This document shows, piece by piece, positions 1 to 8,178 of a stretch of DNA of 27,730 nt. The stretch covers positions 1-27,730 of the forward strand of contig JBDTOX010000104.1 in the NCBI GenBank assembly GCA_039933015.1. The letters run 5' to 3'. Source of the stretch: JBDTOX01 sp039933015 (GTDB taxonomy: Bacteria; Pseudomonadota; Gammaproteobacteria; Burkholderiales; Methylophilaceae). Position numbers and translations under genes: made by a program. Position 1 is the first letter of the stretch. Each line of letters opens with the position of its first letter. A model generated the notes under the pieces. It saw nothing but the letters and a program-made list of their open reading frames with translations, searched no databases and was not told the DNA's origin.

Positions 1-51
1 GTGACCTTCGGGTTATGAGCCCGACGAGCTGCCAGACTGCTCCACCCCGCG
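1..51 (-). tRNA. Initiator tRNA-fMet (CAU), 5' part only
   Basis: Read on the minus strand, the gene begins at base 51 with CGCGGGGTGGAGCAG. It continues through a D-arm, an anticodon stem GTCGGGC/AACCCGA and anticodon CAT at 17-15. The unpaired first base C and the three G:C pairs in the anticodon stem are the known hallmarks of bacterial initiator tRNA, and the sequence is nearly that of E. coli fMet tRNA. The T-arm and acceptor 3' strand lie beyond the left edge of the window, so the gene is truncated by the window and not by mutation. Confidence 0.93.
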
Positions 52-84
52 TCCGCTTCGACATATGTTGCGTCGAGAGGTGAA

Positions 85-114
85 ACTATAGCAAACCTTG
101 AGAATCAGTGTCAA
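85..114 (-). promoter_or_regulatory. Promoter of the initiator tRNA
   Basis: On the minus strand there is a perfect -35 TTGACA (114-109), an 18-base spacer and -10 TATAGT (90-85). The -10 is preceded by TGC, so it is also an extended -10. Transcription would start near base 78, leaving about 26 bases before the mature tRNA. It is the strongest sigma-70-type promoter seen in the window, which suits a stable RNA gene. Confidence 0.8.
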
Positions 115-152
115 CAAAAATCCGGCAATTAGGTTGTGGCCGGGCGCCAGAT

Positions 153-172
153 AAGGCTTTGCAATAAGCCTT
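153..172. terminator. Possible weak terminator hairpin downstream of kdsB
   Basis: A perfect 7-bp inverted repeat AAGGCTT/AAGCCTT flanks a 6-base loop. It sits 59 bases beyond the kdsB stop, between kdsB and the tRNA promoter. On the minus strand there is no clean U-tract after it, so it may not be a true intrinsic terminator. Confidence 0.3.
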
Positions 173-230
173 AATTTCCATTCTTGCCATCGAATCAATG
201 GCTTTAGCTAAATCAACAAGGGAGAATTAT

Positions 231-1001
231 TTACCCAAAAATTCCGTCCCTATTGCATAAGGCACGGACATATTCCAGATCAGCCTGGGTATCAACACCT
301 GCCGCTGGCGCATGCTCGGTAATGGCAACGCTGATTTTGTAGCCATGCCACAACGCGCGCAGTTGCTCCAATGCTTCAAACTCCTCAATGAAAGCGGGCT
401 GCAGGCTTGCGTAGGCCTTGAGAAATGTCGTCCTGTACGCATAAATACCAATATGCCGATAAACCGGCATTTCGACCGGCACATCCTGGTTTGCAGCAAA
501 GGCATCACGTGCGTAAGGAATCGGTGCACGACTGAAATAGAGCGCACGGCCACCGCTATCCATCACAACTTTAACCACATTCGGATTCATCATTAAAGCT
601 TTGTCGTGAATAAGATGGCATGCCGTTGCTATAGATGCCTCTGGATGCTGCGCCAGATTAAGGGCCACTTCTTGAATCAATTGCGGGGATATTAACGGCT
701 CATCACCCTGCACATTCACCACGATGGCGTGGTCAGGCCAGCCTAACTGCTGCGCCACTTCTGCAATACGATCAGTCCCGGAGGCATGGTCCTCCCGAGT
801 CATAACTACCTGATGGCCATATTGCTTTACCGCCTCTGCGATTTCTGCATGATCGGTGGCAACCACTGTGTCGTCCGCACCGCTCAAAATCGCCTGCTCT
901 ACCACCCGAACTACCATGGGCTTGCCTGCGATATCGAGCAATGGCTTACCGGGAAGCCGCACACTGGCATAACGCGCGGGAATAACGACTTTGAAACTCA
1001 C
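231..1001 (-). CDS. kdsB: 3-deoxy-manno-octulosonate cytidylyltransferase (CMP-Kdo synthetase)
   Basis: This enzyme activates Kdo with CTP to give CMP-Kdo, the donor for the inner core of lipopolysaccharide, in the cytoplasm. The 256-residue protein has the family's N-terminal nucleotide-binding motif PARYASVRLPGKPL (residues 8-21), and NVQGDEPLI near residue 100. Length is normal for KdsB (about 250). The start codon is GTG; the N-terminus MSFKVVIPARYAS aligns with the usual family start, so GTG is preferred. It begins 4 bases after the stop of the small zinc-ribbon gene. It is the last gene of the long minus-strand envelope array that includes lpxK and msbA, and the lpxK-ycaR-kdsB order is the same as in E. 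coli. Confidence 0.97.
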   Translation of the reverse strand: MSFKVVIPARYASVRLPGKPLLDIAGKPMVVRVVEQAILSGADDTVVATDHAEIAEAVKQYGHQVVMTREDHASGTDRIAEVAQQLGWPDHAIVVNVQGDEPLISPQLIQEVALNLAQHPEASIATACHLIHDKALMMNPNVVKVVMDSGGRALYFSRAPIPYARDAFAANQDVPVEMPVYRHIGIYAYRTTFLKAYASLQPAFIEEFEALEQLRALWHGYKISVAITEHAPAAGVDTQADLEYVRALCNRDGIFG

Positions 1002-1005
1002 CTAA

Positions 1006-1185
1006 CTAAACCTCTTCATCAGCAGGAAGTTTGCGGGCTTCGTCTTCCAACATGACAGGGATGCCATCTTTTATCTGATAGGCCATGCGGCATGGCTTGC
1101 AAATAAGTTCCTGTTCAGCTTTTTTATAGTGCAACGGCCCCTTACAGATCGGGCATACCAGTATATCGAGCAATTTCGCGTCCAT
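1006..1185 (-). CDS. ycaR: Trm112-like zinc-ribbon protein (YcaR family, UPF0434)
   Basis: A 59-codon gene beginning MDAKLLDILVCPICKGPL and ending in an acidic tail (LPADEEV). Two cysteine pairs, CPIC near residue 11 and CKPC near residue 30, form a Trm112-type zinc ribbon. In eukaryotes and archaea Trm112 activates methyltransferases; the bacterial role is not settled. It lies between lpxK (whose stop is 1 base away) and kdsB (4 bases away), the same position as ycaR in E. coli, so it is surely co-transcribed with them. Identification rests on size, cysteine pattern and position. Confidence 0.9.
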   Translation of the reverse strand: MDAKLLDILVCPICKGPLHYKKAEQELICKPCRMAYQIKDGIPVMLEDEARKLPADEEV

Positions 1186-1186
1186 T

Positions 1187-2164
1187 TTACTTCCTTAACT
1201 TATTTAGAATGCGGCTAGCCAAAGCTTCATCTACCACGGCATTCACCGGCAAATACCACCAATTGGGCTGTGCAAAAGCAGCGCATTTAACTGCATCCTT
1301 TTCTGTCATCAGTATCGCTTCTGCTTTAATGCTTTGCAAATCTGCAGCCTGAAAACCATGGTGATCAGGGAAGGCCCGCTGTTCAAAGCGCAAGCCAATA
1401 TCATGTAATTGCTGGAAAAAACGCCCCGGATTGCCGATGCCGGCAATTACATAAATATGTTGTTCAGTAAAATCTGTTACTGAAGCGGTTTTTGTGGGAT
1501 CAACCAAGTTACGGAAAGCCGCATTTTCAAGCTTCATGGAAAATGCATCCGGCACCGATCTGTCGCCGTTATACACAATGGCATCCGCTGCTTTTAAGCG
1601 GGATTCGCGCTCGCGCAACGGGCCCGCAGGAATAAGCCAGCCATTGCCAAAGCGGCGATCACCATCCACCACGATAACCTCAACATCCCGCTGCAATTTA
1701 TAGTGCTGCAAACCATCATCACTAATGATGACATCGCATTCGGGATGCGCCTTCAGCAAAGCTGCTGCTACGGCCACACGGTCATGCCCCACCCATACCG
1801 GGCACTGGCTACGCTTGGCCAGCAAAACCGGCTCATCCCCTACAGCAACAGGATCACTATTTGCGTAGACCGGAGATACGCCATGAACGCTGCCACCATA
1901 GCCGCGACTGATAATGGCGGGACGATAACCGTTCTGCTTTAATCTTTCAGCAAGCCAGATAACCAGCGGCGTCTTGCCTGTGCCTCCGACACTAATGTTG
2001 CCAATCACAATGACCGGCACACGTAGTTGATAGGATGGCAATAGATGCAGACGATAGCATAAGCGCCTCAGCCCGGATAGCAGCCAGAATAGCCAGGATA
2101 AAGGGATCAGCAAGAGATGCCAGGGGCCCAGACGATACCACTGCTGTTGTAGCCAGACGCTCAT
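1187..2164 (-). CDS. lpxK: Tetraacyldisaccharide 4'-kinase (lipid A 4'-kinase)
   Basis: LpxK phosphorylates the 4' position of the tetraacylated disaccharide to make lipid IVA at the inner face of the cytoplasmic membrane. The 325-residue protein opens with a hydrophobic, membrane-associating segment (about residues 13-33). The LpxK P-loop follows (GNISVGGTGKTP, residues 55-66), then an ISDDGLQH motif near residue 147 and RESRLKAADAIVYN near residue 190. Length matches the family (about 330). It starts 28 bases after msbA, which flips the finished lipid A, so enzyme and flippase are co-expressed. Confidence 0.96.
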   Translation of the reverse strand: MSVWLQQQWYRLGPWHLLLIPLSWLFWLLSGLRRLCYRLHLLPSYQLRVPVIVIGNISVGGTGKTPLVIWLAERLKQNGYRPAIISRGYGGSVHGVSPVYANSDPVAVGDEPVLLAKRSQCPVWVGHDRVAVAAALLKAHPECDVIISDDGLQHYKLQRDVEVIVVDGDRRFGNGWLIPAGPLRERESRLKAADAIVYNGDRSVPDAFSMKLENAAFRNLVDPTKTASVTDFTEQHIYVIAGIGNPGRFFQQLHDIGLRFEQRAFPDHHGFQAADLQSIKAEAILMTEKDAVKCAAFAQPNWWYLPVNAVVDEALASRILNKLRK

Positions 2165-2192
2165 GAGCTAAGCATTTATGGACAAGCCATAT

Positions 2193-3941
2193 CTAATGGA
2201 ATTGTTTTTGATAGAGCTTGGCGTAGTGCCCACCTGCCGCCAGCAGTTCAGCATGGCTACCGATTTCTGCAATCTCACCCTGCTCCATGACCAGGATACG
2301 GTCAGCATTCTCAATCGTGGACAAGCGATGGGCAATGACTATAGTCGTGCGATTACGCATGAGCTCATCGAGAGCGGCCTGCACATGCTGTTCCGACTCG
2401 GTATCCAGCGCCGAGGTCGCCTCATCAAGCAACAGAATAGGGGCATCCTTAAGTATCGCCCGTGCAATGGCTAGGCGCTGGCGCTGACCGCCAGAAAGGC
2501 GCACGCCACGATCACCAATTTCGCTATACAGGCCATTCGGCAAGTGCTGGATAAATTCCCAGGCATGGGCCGCTTTGGCTGCCGCAATCACTTGTTCTTC
2601 GCTCGCTCCGCGTAAAACCCCATAGGCAATGTTATTGAATACCGTATCGTTAAACAGGATGACATCCTGGCTAACCAGCGCGAACTGCTGGCGCAGGCTG
2701 TTTAATGTCATGGCACGAATATCCAGGCCGTCCAGCAACACCAGCCCCTGCTGCAGCTCATAAAAACGCGGAAGCAAATTGACCAGTGTAGTTTTGCCGC
2801 CACCGGAGCGGCCAACCAAAGCCACTTTCTCGCCGGGCTTAAAGGTAAAAGTCAGGTTATTCAGGGCGGGGCGCTTGGCATTTTCATATCGCAGCCCTAC
2901 TCCGCGGAACTCGATTTCGCCTTTAGCCCGCTTGACCACTTTGCTGCCATCGTCTACTTCTGGCGTCATATCAATCAAGCTAAATATGCTTTGTGCAGCA
3001 GCCAATCCTACTTGCAGGTCTTCATTAAGGCTCGTCAGGCTTTTAATCGGTGAGATCAACATCAACAAGGCACCAATAAATGCCGCAAACTCACCTGCAC
3101 TAAACTTACCGACGGCATAAAAAACCACCAAACCTAACGCCATTGCGGCCAATAGCTCGACCACCATGCTATTGATACCCGAGATGCGCCCGAGACGAAT
3201 CTGCATGTGACGGTTTTTACCTACTACGCTGGCAAAGCGCTGATATTCGTACCCCTCGCCGCCAAAAATCTTCACCATGCGTTGACCAGAAACAGCCTCT
3301 TCCACAACCTTGGTCATTTCCCCCATGGATTGCTGCACGGTTTTGCCAGACGATCGCAGCTTGGGCGACATTCTTTTCAGATAGAGTGCCATCATCGGTG
3401 CCATCGCAGCAAAGATCAGCGTGAGGCGCCAATCCAGATAGAGCATGTAGCCGACCATGCCAATAATCGTCAACGTATCGCGCACAGCGCTGATTGCTAC
3501 GTTGGTCGAGGCTTTGGCCATTTGCTCGGTATCAAAGGTAAGCTTGGAGGTGACGATACCTGCCGAATGCGCATCAAAAAAACTGACCGGCAAAGTCATC
3601 AGTTTACGAAATGCATCCAGCCGTAAATTTTCCACCACACGGCGCGCTACCCAACGCATGGCAAAGTTGGAAACAAAACCGGCAACAGCACGAATGGCCA
3701 GTAAACCGAACAGCATCAAAGGCAACAGGCTGAGCTTGGTGGAATCCTGACGGACAAATCCCTCATCCGTCACAAGCTTTATAGTCGCCAAAAAACCGGT
3801 ATTGGTTGCCGAAAAAATCACCAGTGCTAAAACGCTAGCGGCAAAGACAGTCCAGTAGCGCCCCGCGTATCTGAGCAGACGCAAATACAGCACCTTCGCG
3901 CTAGGCAGGGAGATCACCTTTGCAGGTGCAGATTTCGGCAT
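2193..3941 (-). CDS. msbA: Lipid A export ATP-binding/permease protein MsbA
   Basis: A homodimeric ABC flippase that moves lipid A-core across the inner membrane. It has an N-terminal six-helix ABC transmembrane domain (about residues 20-320). The C-terminal nucleotide-binding domain carries Walker A GRSGGGKTTL, signature LSGGQRQRLAIARAIL, Walker B ILLLDEATSALD and an H-loop (VIAHRLST). The open frame extends upstream to 4043 but would then overlap exbD by 50 bases. The ATG at 3941 (MPKSAPAKVISLP...) gives 582 residues, the same as typical MsbA, so I prefer it. The Shine-Dalgarno before this ATG is weak. It follows exbD and precedes lpxK in the minus-strand array. Confidence 0.95.
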   Translation of the reverse strand: MPKSAPAKVISLPSAKVLYLRLLRYAGRYWTVFAASVLALVIFSATNTGFLATIKLVTDEGFVRQDSTKLSLLPLMLFGLLAIRAVAGFVSNFAMRWVARRVVENLRLDAFRKLMTLPVSFFDAHSAGIVTSKLTFDTEQMAKASTNVAISAVRDTLTIIGMVGYMLYLDWRLTLIFAAMAPMMALYLKRMSPKLRSSGKTVQQSMGEMTKVVEEAVSGQRMVKIFGGEGYEYQRFASVVGKNRHMQIRLGRISGINSMVVELLAAMALGLVVFYAVGKFSAGEFAAFIGALLMLISPIKSLTSLNEDLQVGLAAAQSIFSLIDMTPEVDDGSKVVKRAKGEIEFRGVGLRYENAKRPALNNLTFTFKPGEKVALVGRSGGGKTTLVNLLPRFYELQQGLVLLDGLDIRAMTLNSLRQQFALVSQDVILFNDTVFNNIAYGVLRGASEEQVIAAAKAAHAWEFIQHLPNGLYSEIGDRGVRLSGGQRQRLAIARAILKDAPILLLDEATSALDTESEQHVQAALDELMRNRTTIVIAHRLSTIENADRILVMEQGEIAEIGSHAELLAAGGHYAKLYQKQFH

Positions 3942-3993
3942 ACTTCGTGTGGGGGATTTAGAAGATGAGGTTGGGATTTTAAGTAATTCTGGA

Positions 3994-4416
3994 TCAGGAG
4001 CCAGATTTAACCTGTGTCGCAAAAGTAATGTGGGTATAGCCAACCTGACGCGAAGCTTCCATCACATTAATGACTGATTGATGCGTGCTGTTGGCATCTG
4101 CATTAATCACGACCGTTGGATCCTTGCCATCGCCACCAGCCCTGCGCAGGGCCAGACTGATGCCATCCACGGTGCGCTCTGCAACTTCCACATCATTGAC
4201 CACATAGCGGCCGCTGGCATCCACACCTACTGTAATGATTAGAGGTTTTTCCTGCGGGGCATTGGCCTCGGCCGTAGGCAGGTTGATTTGCAGCTCACTC
4301 ACTCTGGAGAAGGTTGCGCTCACCACCAGGAAAATGATGATCACCAGCAATACGTCAATCAACGGCACCAGATTCATTTCAAGATCCTCGTGCCGTCTGC
4401 CTCGCTGAAAATTCAT
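3994..4416 (-). CDS. exbD: ExbD/TolR family biopolymer transport protein
   Basis: A 140-residue proton-channel partner that transmits proton-motive force to an outer-membrane or envelope process, together with the ExbB-type protein just upstream. It has the classical ExbD layout: a short cytoplasmic N-terminus (MNFQRGRRHEDLEMNLVPLID), one transmembrane helix (about residues 17-38) carrying the essential aspartate D21, then a periplasmic domain. No tonB is nearby. The neighbours are lipid A genes, and this ExbB-ExbD-MsbA-LpxK order is common in betaproteobacteria, so its partner is uncertain (TonB-like versus Tol-like). Confidence 0.93.
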   Translation of the reverse strand: MNFQRGRRHEDLEMNLVPLIDVLLVIIIFLVVSATFSRVSELQINLPTAEANAPQEKPLIITVGVDASGRYVVNDVEVAERTVDGISLALRRAGGDGKDPTVVINADANSTHQSVINVMEASRQVGYTHITFATQVKSGS

Positions 4417-4444
4417 GATGTTGCCTTGCTCATAATAATGCTGT

Positions 4445-5050
4445 TTATTTACGCTCGCCGTGAATGATCTCGACCAGCTTCACTGCCTGCTGTTCCATTT
4501 CGACAATCAGGCCATCTACCTTGCCGCGGAAATACCGATAGAAAATCATGGCGGGAACCGCCACAATGATACCAGCTGCCGTATTGTAGAGCGCCACCGA
4601 GATGCCACGGGCGAATTGGGCAACGTCATGGCCAGTGGAGGTAAACGCACCGAACAGCTCCACCATACCAATCACAGTGCCAAGCAGACCGAGCAAAGGG
4701 CTTACCGTAGCAATGGTGCCTAGCGCAGACAGGTATTTGTCCAATTTATGCGCAACGCTGCGGCCTGACTCTTCTATGGCCTCCTTCATTACTTCACGTG
4801 AATAATCAACATTAGTCAAAGCACTGGCAAAAATTTCGCCCAGCAGTGAATGTTGCTCAAGCTTGGAGCAAGTTTCCTTGGTCACACCACCCTGACTCAG
4901 CCATTTTTGCACTTCTGGTAACAAGGTTCTGGGCGCCACCACATCGGAGCGTAAAGCCCAAAAACGCTCAACGATAATGGCTAACGCAATGATTGAAGCA
5001 AAAATCAGCGGCCAAATAGGCCAACCGGCCGCTTGAATAATCTCCCACAC
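4445..5050 (-). CDS. exbB: MotA/TolQ/ExbB proton channel family protein
   Basis: This is the multi-helix subunit of an ExbB/ExbD-type proton channel in the inner membrane. The 201-residue protein has a first helix at about residues 10-27 and a long cytoplasmic stretch. The conserved pair of helices follows, around TIATVSPLLGLLGTVIGMVELF and GISVALYNTAAGIIVAVPAMIFY, which are the family signature segments. The start is GTG, supported by an AGGAG Shine-Dalgarno about 8 bases upstream. It sits 28 bases before exbD, with which it certainly works, and 33 bases after comEC. Confidence 0.94.
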   Translation of the reverse strand: MWEIIQAAGWPIWPLIFASIIALAIIVERFWALRSDVVAPRTLLPEVQKWLSQGGVTKETCSKLEQHSLLGEIFASALTNVDYSREVMKEAIEESGRSVAHKLDKYLSALGTIATVSPLLGLLGTVIGMVELFGAFTSTGHDVAQFARGISVALYNTAAGIIVAVPAMIFYRYFRGKVDGLIVEMEQQAVKLVEIIHGERK

Positions 5051-5083
5051 GAGACGCTCCTAATGTTCTAAAGTGGCGCTACT

Positions 5084-7471
5084 TTAGCGTGCGGCACTGT
5101 TTTCGGCAAGCGGGGTTGTGTCCTGCCAGTAGCGCCGGGCTTGCGAGCGCCAGCGCGTAATCGTTATTCCATTATTGCTGAAAAAATTGAGCAATACCGC
5201 ACCATCCTGGTCGGAGCGGTAAGTCTGGCTGCCGATTTGCTCATAACGCTCCAACACGGCCTGCTTGGGGTGACCAAACCGATTGCGGTAACCCACGGTA
5301 AAAATTGCCACGCGGGGTTGTACCGCCGCAACAAAATCCACAGTAGACGAAGTTTTGCTGCCGTGATGTGGCACCAGCAGCACGTCTGCAGCAAGGCTAT
5401 GCGGTGAAACTCGCAATAAATCATGTTCTGCCTGACGCTCGATATCGCCGGACAACAGCACACTGCCAAACTGGCTGGTGACGCGCAGCACACAGCTACG
5501 ATTGTTATCTTTGATATTAGCTTCCTGGTAGCTGCTTAAATCAGGGTACAGCATGTCAAAGTGTACGCCATCCCACACCCATGACTGGCCTGCATAACAA
5601 GGCATATGCCGCACGGCATACAGCTCTGGCGGTTTGGGCAAGGAGCTTGCCAACCAGGTGACGGGCACTTGCGACAGCACGGAAAGCATGCCGCCGCTAT
5701 GGTCGATATCATCATGGCTAATCACCAATCCATCCAAATGGCTTATGCCTTCGCCACGCAGATAGGGCACCACAATCCGGCTGCCGCTGTCACTTTGCGA
5801 GGAATAGCGCGGGCCGGTATCGTATAGCAGAGTATGCACGGCCGTTTGTACCACGACCGCCAGACCCTGGCCTACATCCAGCACCGCTAATTTCATCGCG
5901 CCATTTTCCGGACGTGGTGGCTGTAGTAAAAACATAGGCAAAAGCGCAATCAAACCCAGCCAGCGCATGGGAAAGCCGCGGGGCAGCAGCACCCACAACA
6001 CACCCAACATGGCCAGAGGCAGCGTCCAGCTTGGCGGGGCATGCTGCTGCCAAGTGCTCATAGGCAAAGTCGCCAGCCATTGCAGGCAATGCATGCAAGC
6101 TGTCATTACCATGTGTGCCAGCTCTAATGGCCAATCCAATGGCAACAGGCTGCCTAGTAAGGTCAGCGGCACAACAACGAGACTAATCAGAGGAATGGCA
6201 AATGCATTGGCCAACGGCGAGATGATGGATACTTGCTGGAACAATACCAGCAACAACGGCACCAGTCCCAAACTGACTGCCCATTGCGTATGCATCGCCT
6301 CGCGCAGCCAATGTGAACGTCCTATGCGGCCGCCCATGGCATAAGCAATCACGGCTACTGCACCGAATGAAAGCCAAAAACCAGGCGCCAGTACTGCCCA
6401 TGGGTCCAACACCACTACCAACAGCAGAGCACAGGCTAAAACCCGGGCAATCGCCACATTGCGTCCGGACCACAATGCCAACGCGATTACCGCCAACATA
6501 TAAAATGTACGCTGCGTAGGCACAGAAAATCCCGCAATCAGCGCATAGAGCATGGCCGCGACAACACCAGCCAACGTGGCGGCTTTGCGCGCAGGCAGCC
6601 ATAGCGTGAGTTTTTCAGACCTGCGCCACAGAGCGAACACCAAGCCCAATGCCAGCCCTGCCAGCATGGTGATATGCAGGCCGGAAATACTCATCAAATG
6701 GTTGGTGCCCGTGCGCAGGAATACTTGCCAGTCAGCCTGCAGAATTGCGCCTTCATCGCCGATAGCCAACGCCTTTAAAATGCCGCCGTAGGGCTTATTA
6801 GCCAATACCGAGTTCATGCGCTCACGTATTTTTTCCCGCACGGCCTCGACAACATAAGCCGGCCTTGGCACAAAAGTGTCAATTCTCTGGTTATGCTCAT
6901 CTTTACGCACATTGCCAGTGGCGCGGATATTGCGCTCCAGCGCCCAGGCCTCAAAATCAAATCCATGGGGATTTGCAGTCCCATGCGGACGCTTCAGACG
7001 TACCGTAATTTGCCAGCGCTCACCAGCGTGAAAAGCTGCAGCCTTAGCAGCCTTATCTGAGCGGTTCTTAAAATCCGCATCGATCTCGGTGCTGTATTGC
7101 GCGAGCGATAAGTGGCGCGGCACCACTGCGCCCTCGGTGAGTATGCGCTCCACGTCGAATTCAAAACGCTCGCCGCGTTCCTGCTGCTGCGGCATGCTCG
7201 CAACCACGCCGACCAGCTGGATATTCTGCCCTTCCCATGCAGCGGGCAGCGCATCAGACAAACGGTATTGTGCGCAGATAGCCGCCCAGCAATAGCCTGC
7301 AGCAAAAGCCAGGACAATCAGGCAGATACGCCGGACGATAGCATCCGGAGAGGCTTTATAGGCGAGGAACGCCGGGAGGAACAGCGCTGCCAGCCAGTAA
7401 AGACTAGGCAGAAAAGGCATTTGCTGCAACGCCCAGGCACCGAAAACGAATATCAGTGCGAGCAGCGTCAT
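5084..7471 (-). CDS. comEC: DNA internalization/competence protein ComEC/Rec2
   Basis: An inner-membrane channel that takes single-stranded DNA into the cytoplasm during natural transformation. The 795-residue protein has N-terminal membrane helices and an OB-like soluble region (DUF4131, about residues 70-220). A polytopic Competence domain follows (about 220-500, containing NHLMSISGLHITMLAGL). The C-terminal metallo-beta-lactamase-like domain has SHDDIDHSGGM and VPHHGSK. All three ComEC modules are present at full length and no disruption is visible. With pilT and pilU elsewhere in the window, this suggests a transformable or once transformable lineage. It starts 8 bases after lolD ends. 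Confidence 0.95.
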   Translation of the reverse strand: MTLLALIFVFGAWALQQMPFLPSLYWLAALFLPAFLAYKASPDAIVRRICLIVLAFAAGYCWAAICAQYRLSDALPAAWEGQNIQLVGVVASMPQQQERGERFEFDVERILTEGAVVPRHLSLAQYSTEIDADFKNRSDKAAKAAAFHAGERWQITVRLKRPHGTANPHGFDFEAWALERNIRATGNVRKDEHNQRIDTFVPRPAYVVEAVREKIRERMNSVLANKPYGGILKALAIGDEGAILQADWQVFLRTGTNHLMSISGLHITMLAGLALGLVFALWRRSEKLTLWLPARKAATLAGVVAAMLYALIAGFSVPTQRTFYMLAVIALALWSGRNVAIARVLACALLLVVVLDPWAVLAPGFWLSFGAVAVIAYAMGGRIGRSHWLREAMHTQWAVSLGLVPLLLVLFQQVSIISPLANAFAIPLISLVVVPLTLLGSLLPLDWPLELAHMVMTACMHCLQWLATLPMSTWQQHAPPSWTLPLAMLGVLWVLLPRGFPMRWLGLIALLPMFLLQPPRPENGAMKLAVLDVGQGLAVVVQTAVHTLLYDTGPRYSSQSDSGSRIVVPYLRGEGISHLDGLVISHDDIDHSGGMLSVLSQVPVTWLASSLPKPPELYAVRHMPCYAGQSWVWDGVHFDMLYPDLSSYQEANIKDNNRSCVLRVTSQFGSVLLSGDIERQAEHDLLRVSPHSLAADVLLVPHHGSKTSSTVDFVAAVQPRVAIFTVGYRNRFGHPKQAVLERYEQIGSQTYRSDQDGAVLLNFFSNNGITITRWRSQARRYWQDTTPLAENSAAR

Positions 7472-7479
7472 GGGCAGCG

Positions 7480-8178
7480 TCAGGCGTGAATCGGCAAGAG
7501 GTAGCCGTCTTCCAGTTTAAACTGCCGCTGCATTTTCGCAGCCAACTCCAGATCATGCGTAACTACCACCAGGCCTACTCCCTGACTGCGGTTAAGCTCC
7601 AGCAGCAATTCAAATACGCTGTGCGCTGTGTGCCGATCCAGATTGCCAGTAGGCTCATCTGCCAATACACATTGAGGATTGGTCACCAACGCGCGCGCCA
7701 CTGCAGCACGCTGACGTTCACCGCCGGAAAGTTCACCCGGCATGTGCTCCAGGCGATGTTTGAGCCCCACTTTCTCCAGCGTGTCTGCCGCAACTTGCAA
7801 TGCCTGGGCACGTTCCATGCGGCGTATCATCAATGGCATTGCCGTGTTTTCCAGCGCTGTGAACTCTGGTAGTAAATGATGAAACTGGTAGACAAAACCT
7901 AGCGACTGATTGCGCAGCTGGCCACGTTTAGTCTCGCTCATTGTGGCCAAGGGATGGCCAAGTATGCTGACATCTCCGGCACTCGGTGCATCCAACCCGC
8001 CAAGCAAATGCAGCAATGTGCTTTTACCGGAACCTGAGGCACCCACAATCGCAACCTGTTCGCCGGCGCCGACTTCAAGATCAATACCATTCAGCACGGC
8101 CACCTCCAGCCCCGCGTAGGTCTTCTGCAGGCCGCGGCAAGCAAGGATAGGCTTGTTGTCAGCTGGAAACTTACTCAT
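7480..8178 (-). CDS. lolD: Lipoprotein-releasing system ATP-binding protein LolD
   Basis: The ATPase of the LolCDE complex, which extracts outer-membrane lipoproteins from the inner membrane and hands them to LolA. The 232-residue ABC protein has Walker A GASGSGKST (about residues 45-53), Q-loop region FVYQFHHLLPEFTALEN, signature LSGGERQRAAVARAL and Walker B CVLADEPTGNLD. The HHLLPEFTALEN segment is typical of LolD-type rather than generic MacB-type ATPases. It overlaps the 3' end of the permease gene by 8 bases, consistent with translational coupling. Confidence 0.95.
   Translation of the reverse strand: MSKFPADNKPILACRGLQKTYAGLEVAVLNGIDLEVGAGEQVAIVGASGSGKSTLLHLLGGLDAPSAGDVSILGHPLATMSETKRGQLRNQSLGFVYQFHHLLPEFTALENTAMPLMIRRMERAQALQVAADTLEKVGLKHRLEHMPGELSGGERQRAAVARALVTNPQCVLADEPTGNLDRHTAHSVFELLLELNRSQGVGLVVVTHDLELAAKMQRQFKLEDGYLLPIHA

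Noticed and set aside
3942..4043. Longer N-terminus for msbA
   Set aside because: It would overlap exbD and add 34 residues that MsbA does not usually have; the internal ATG gives the standard length.
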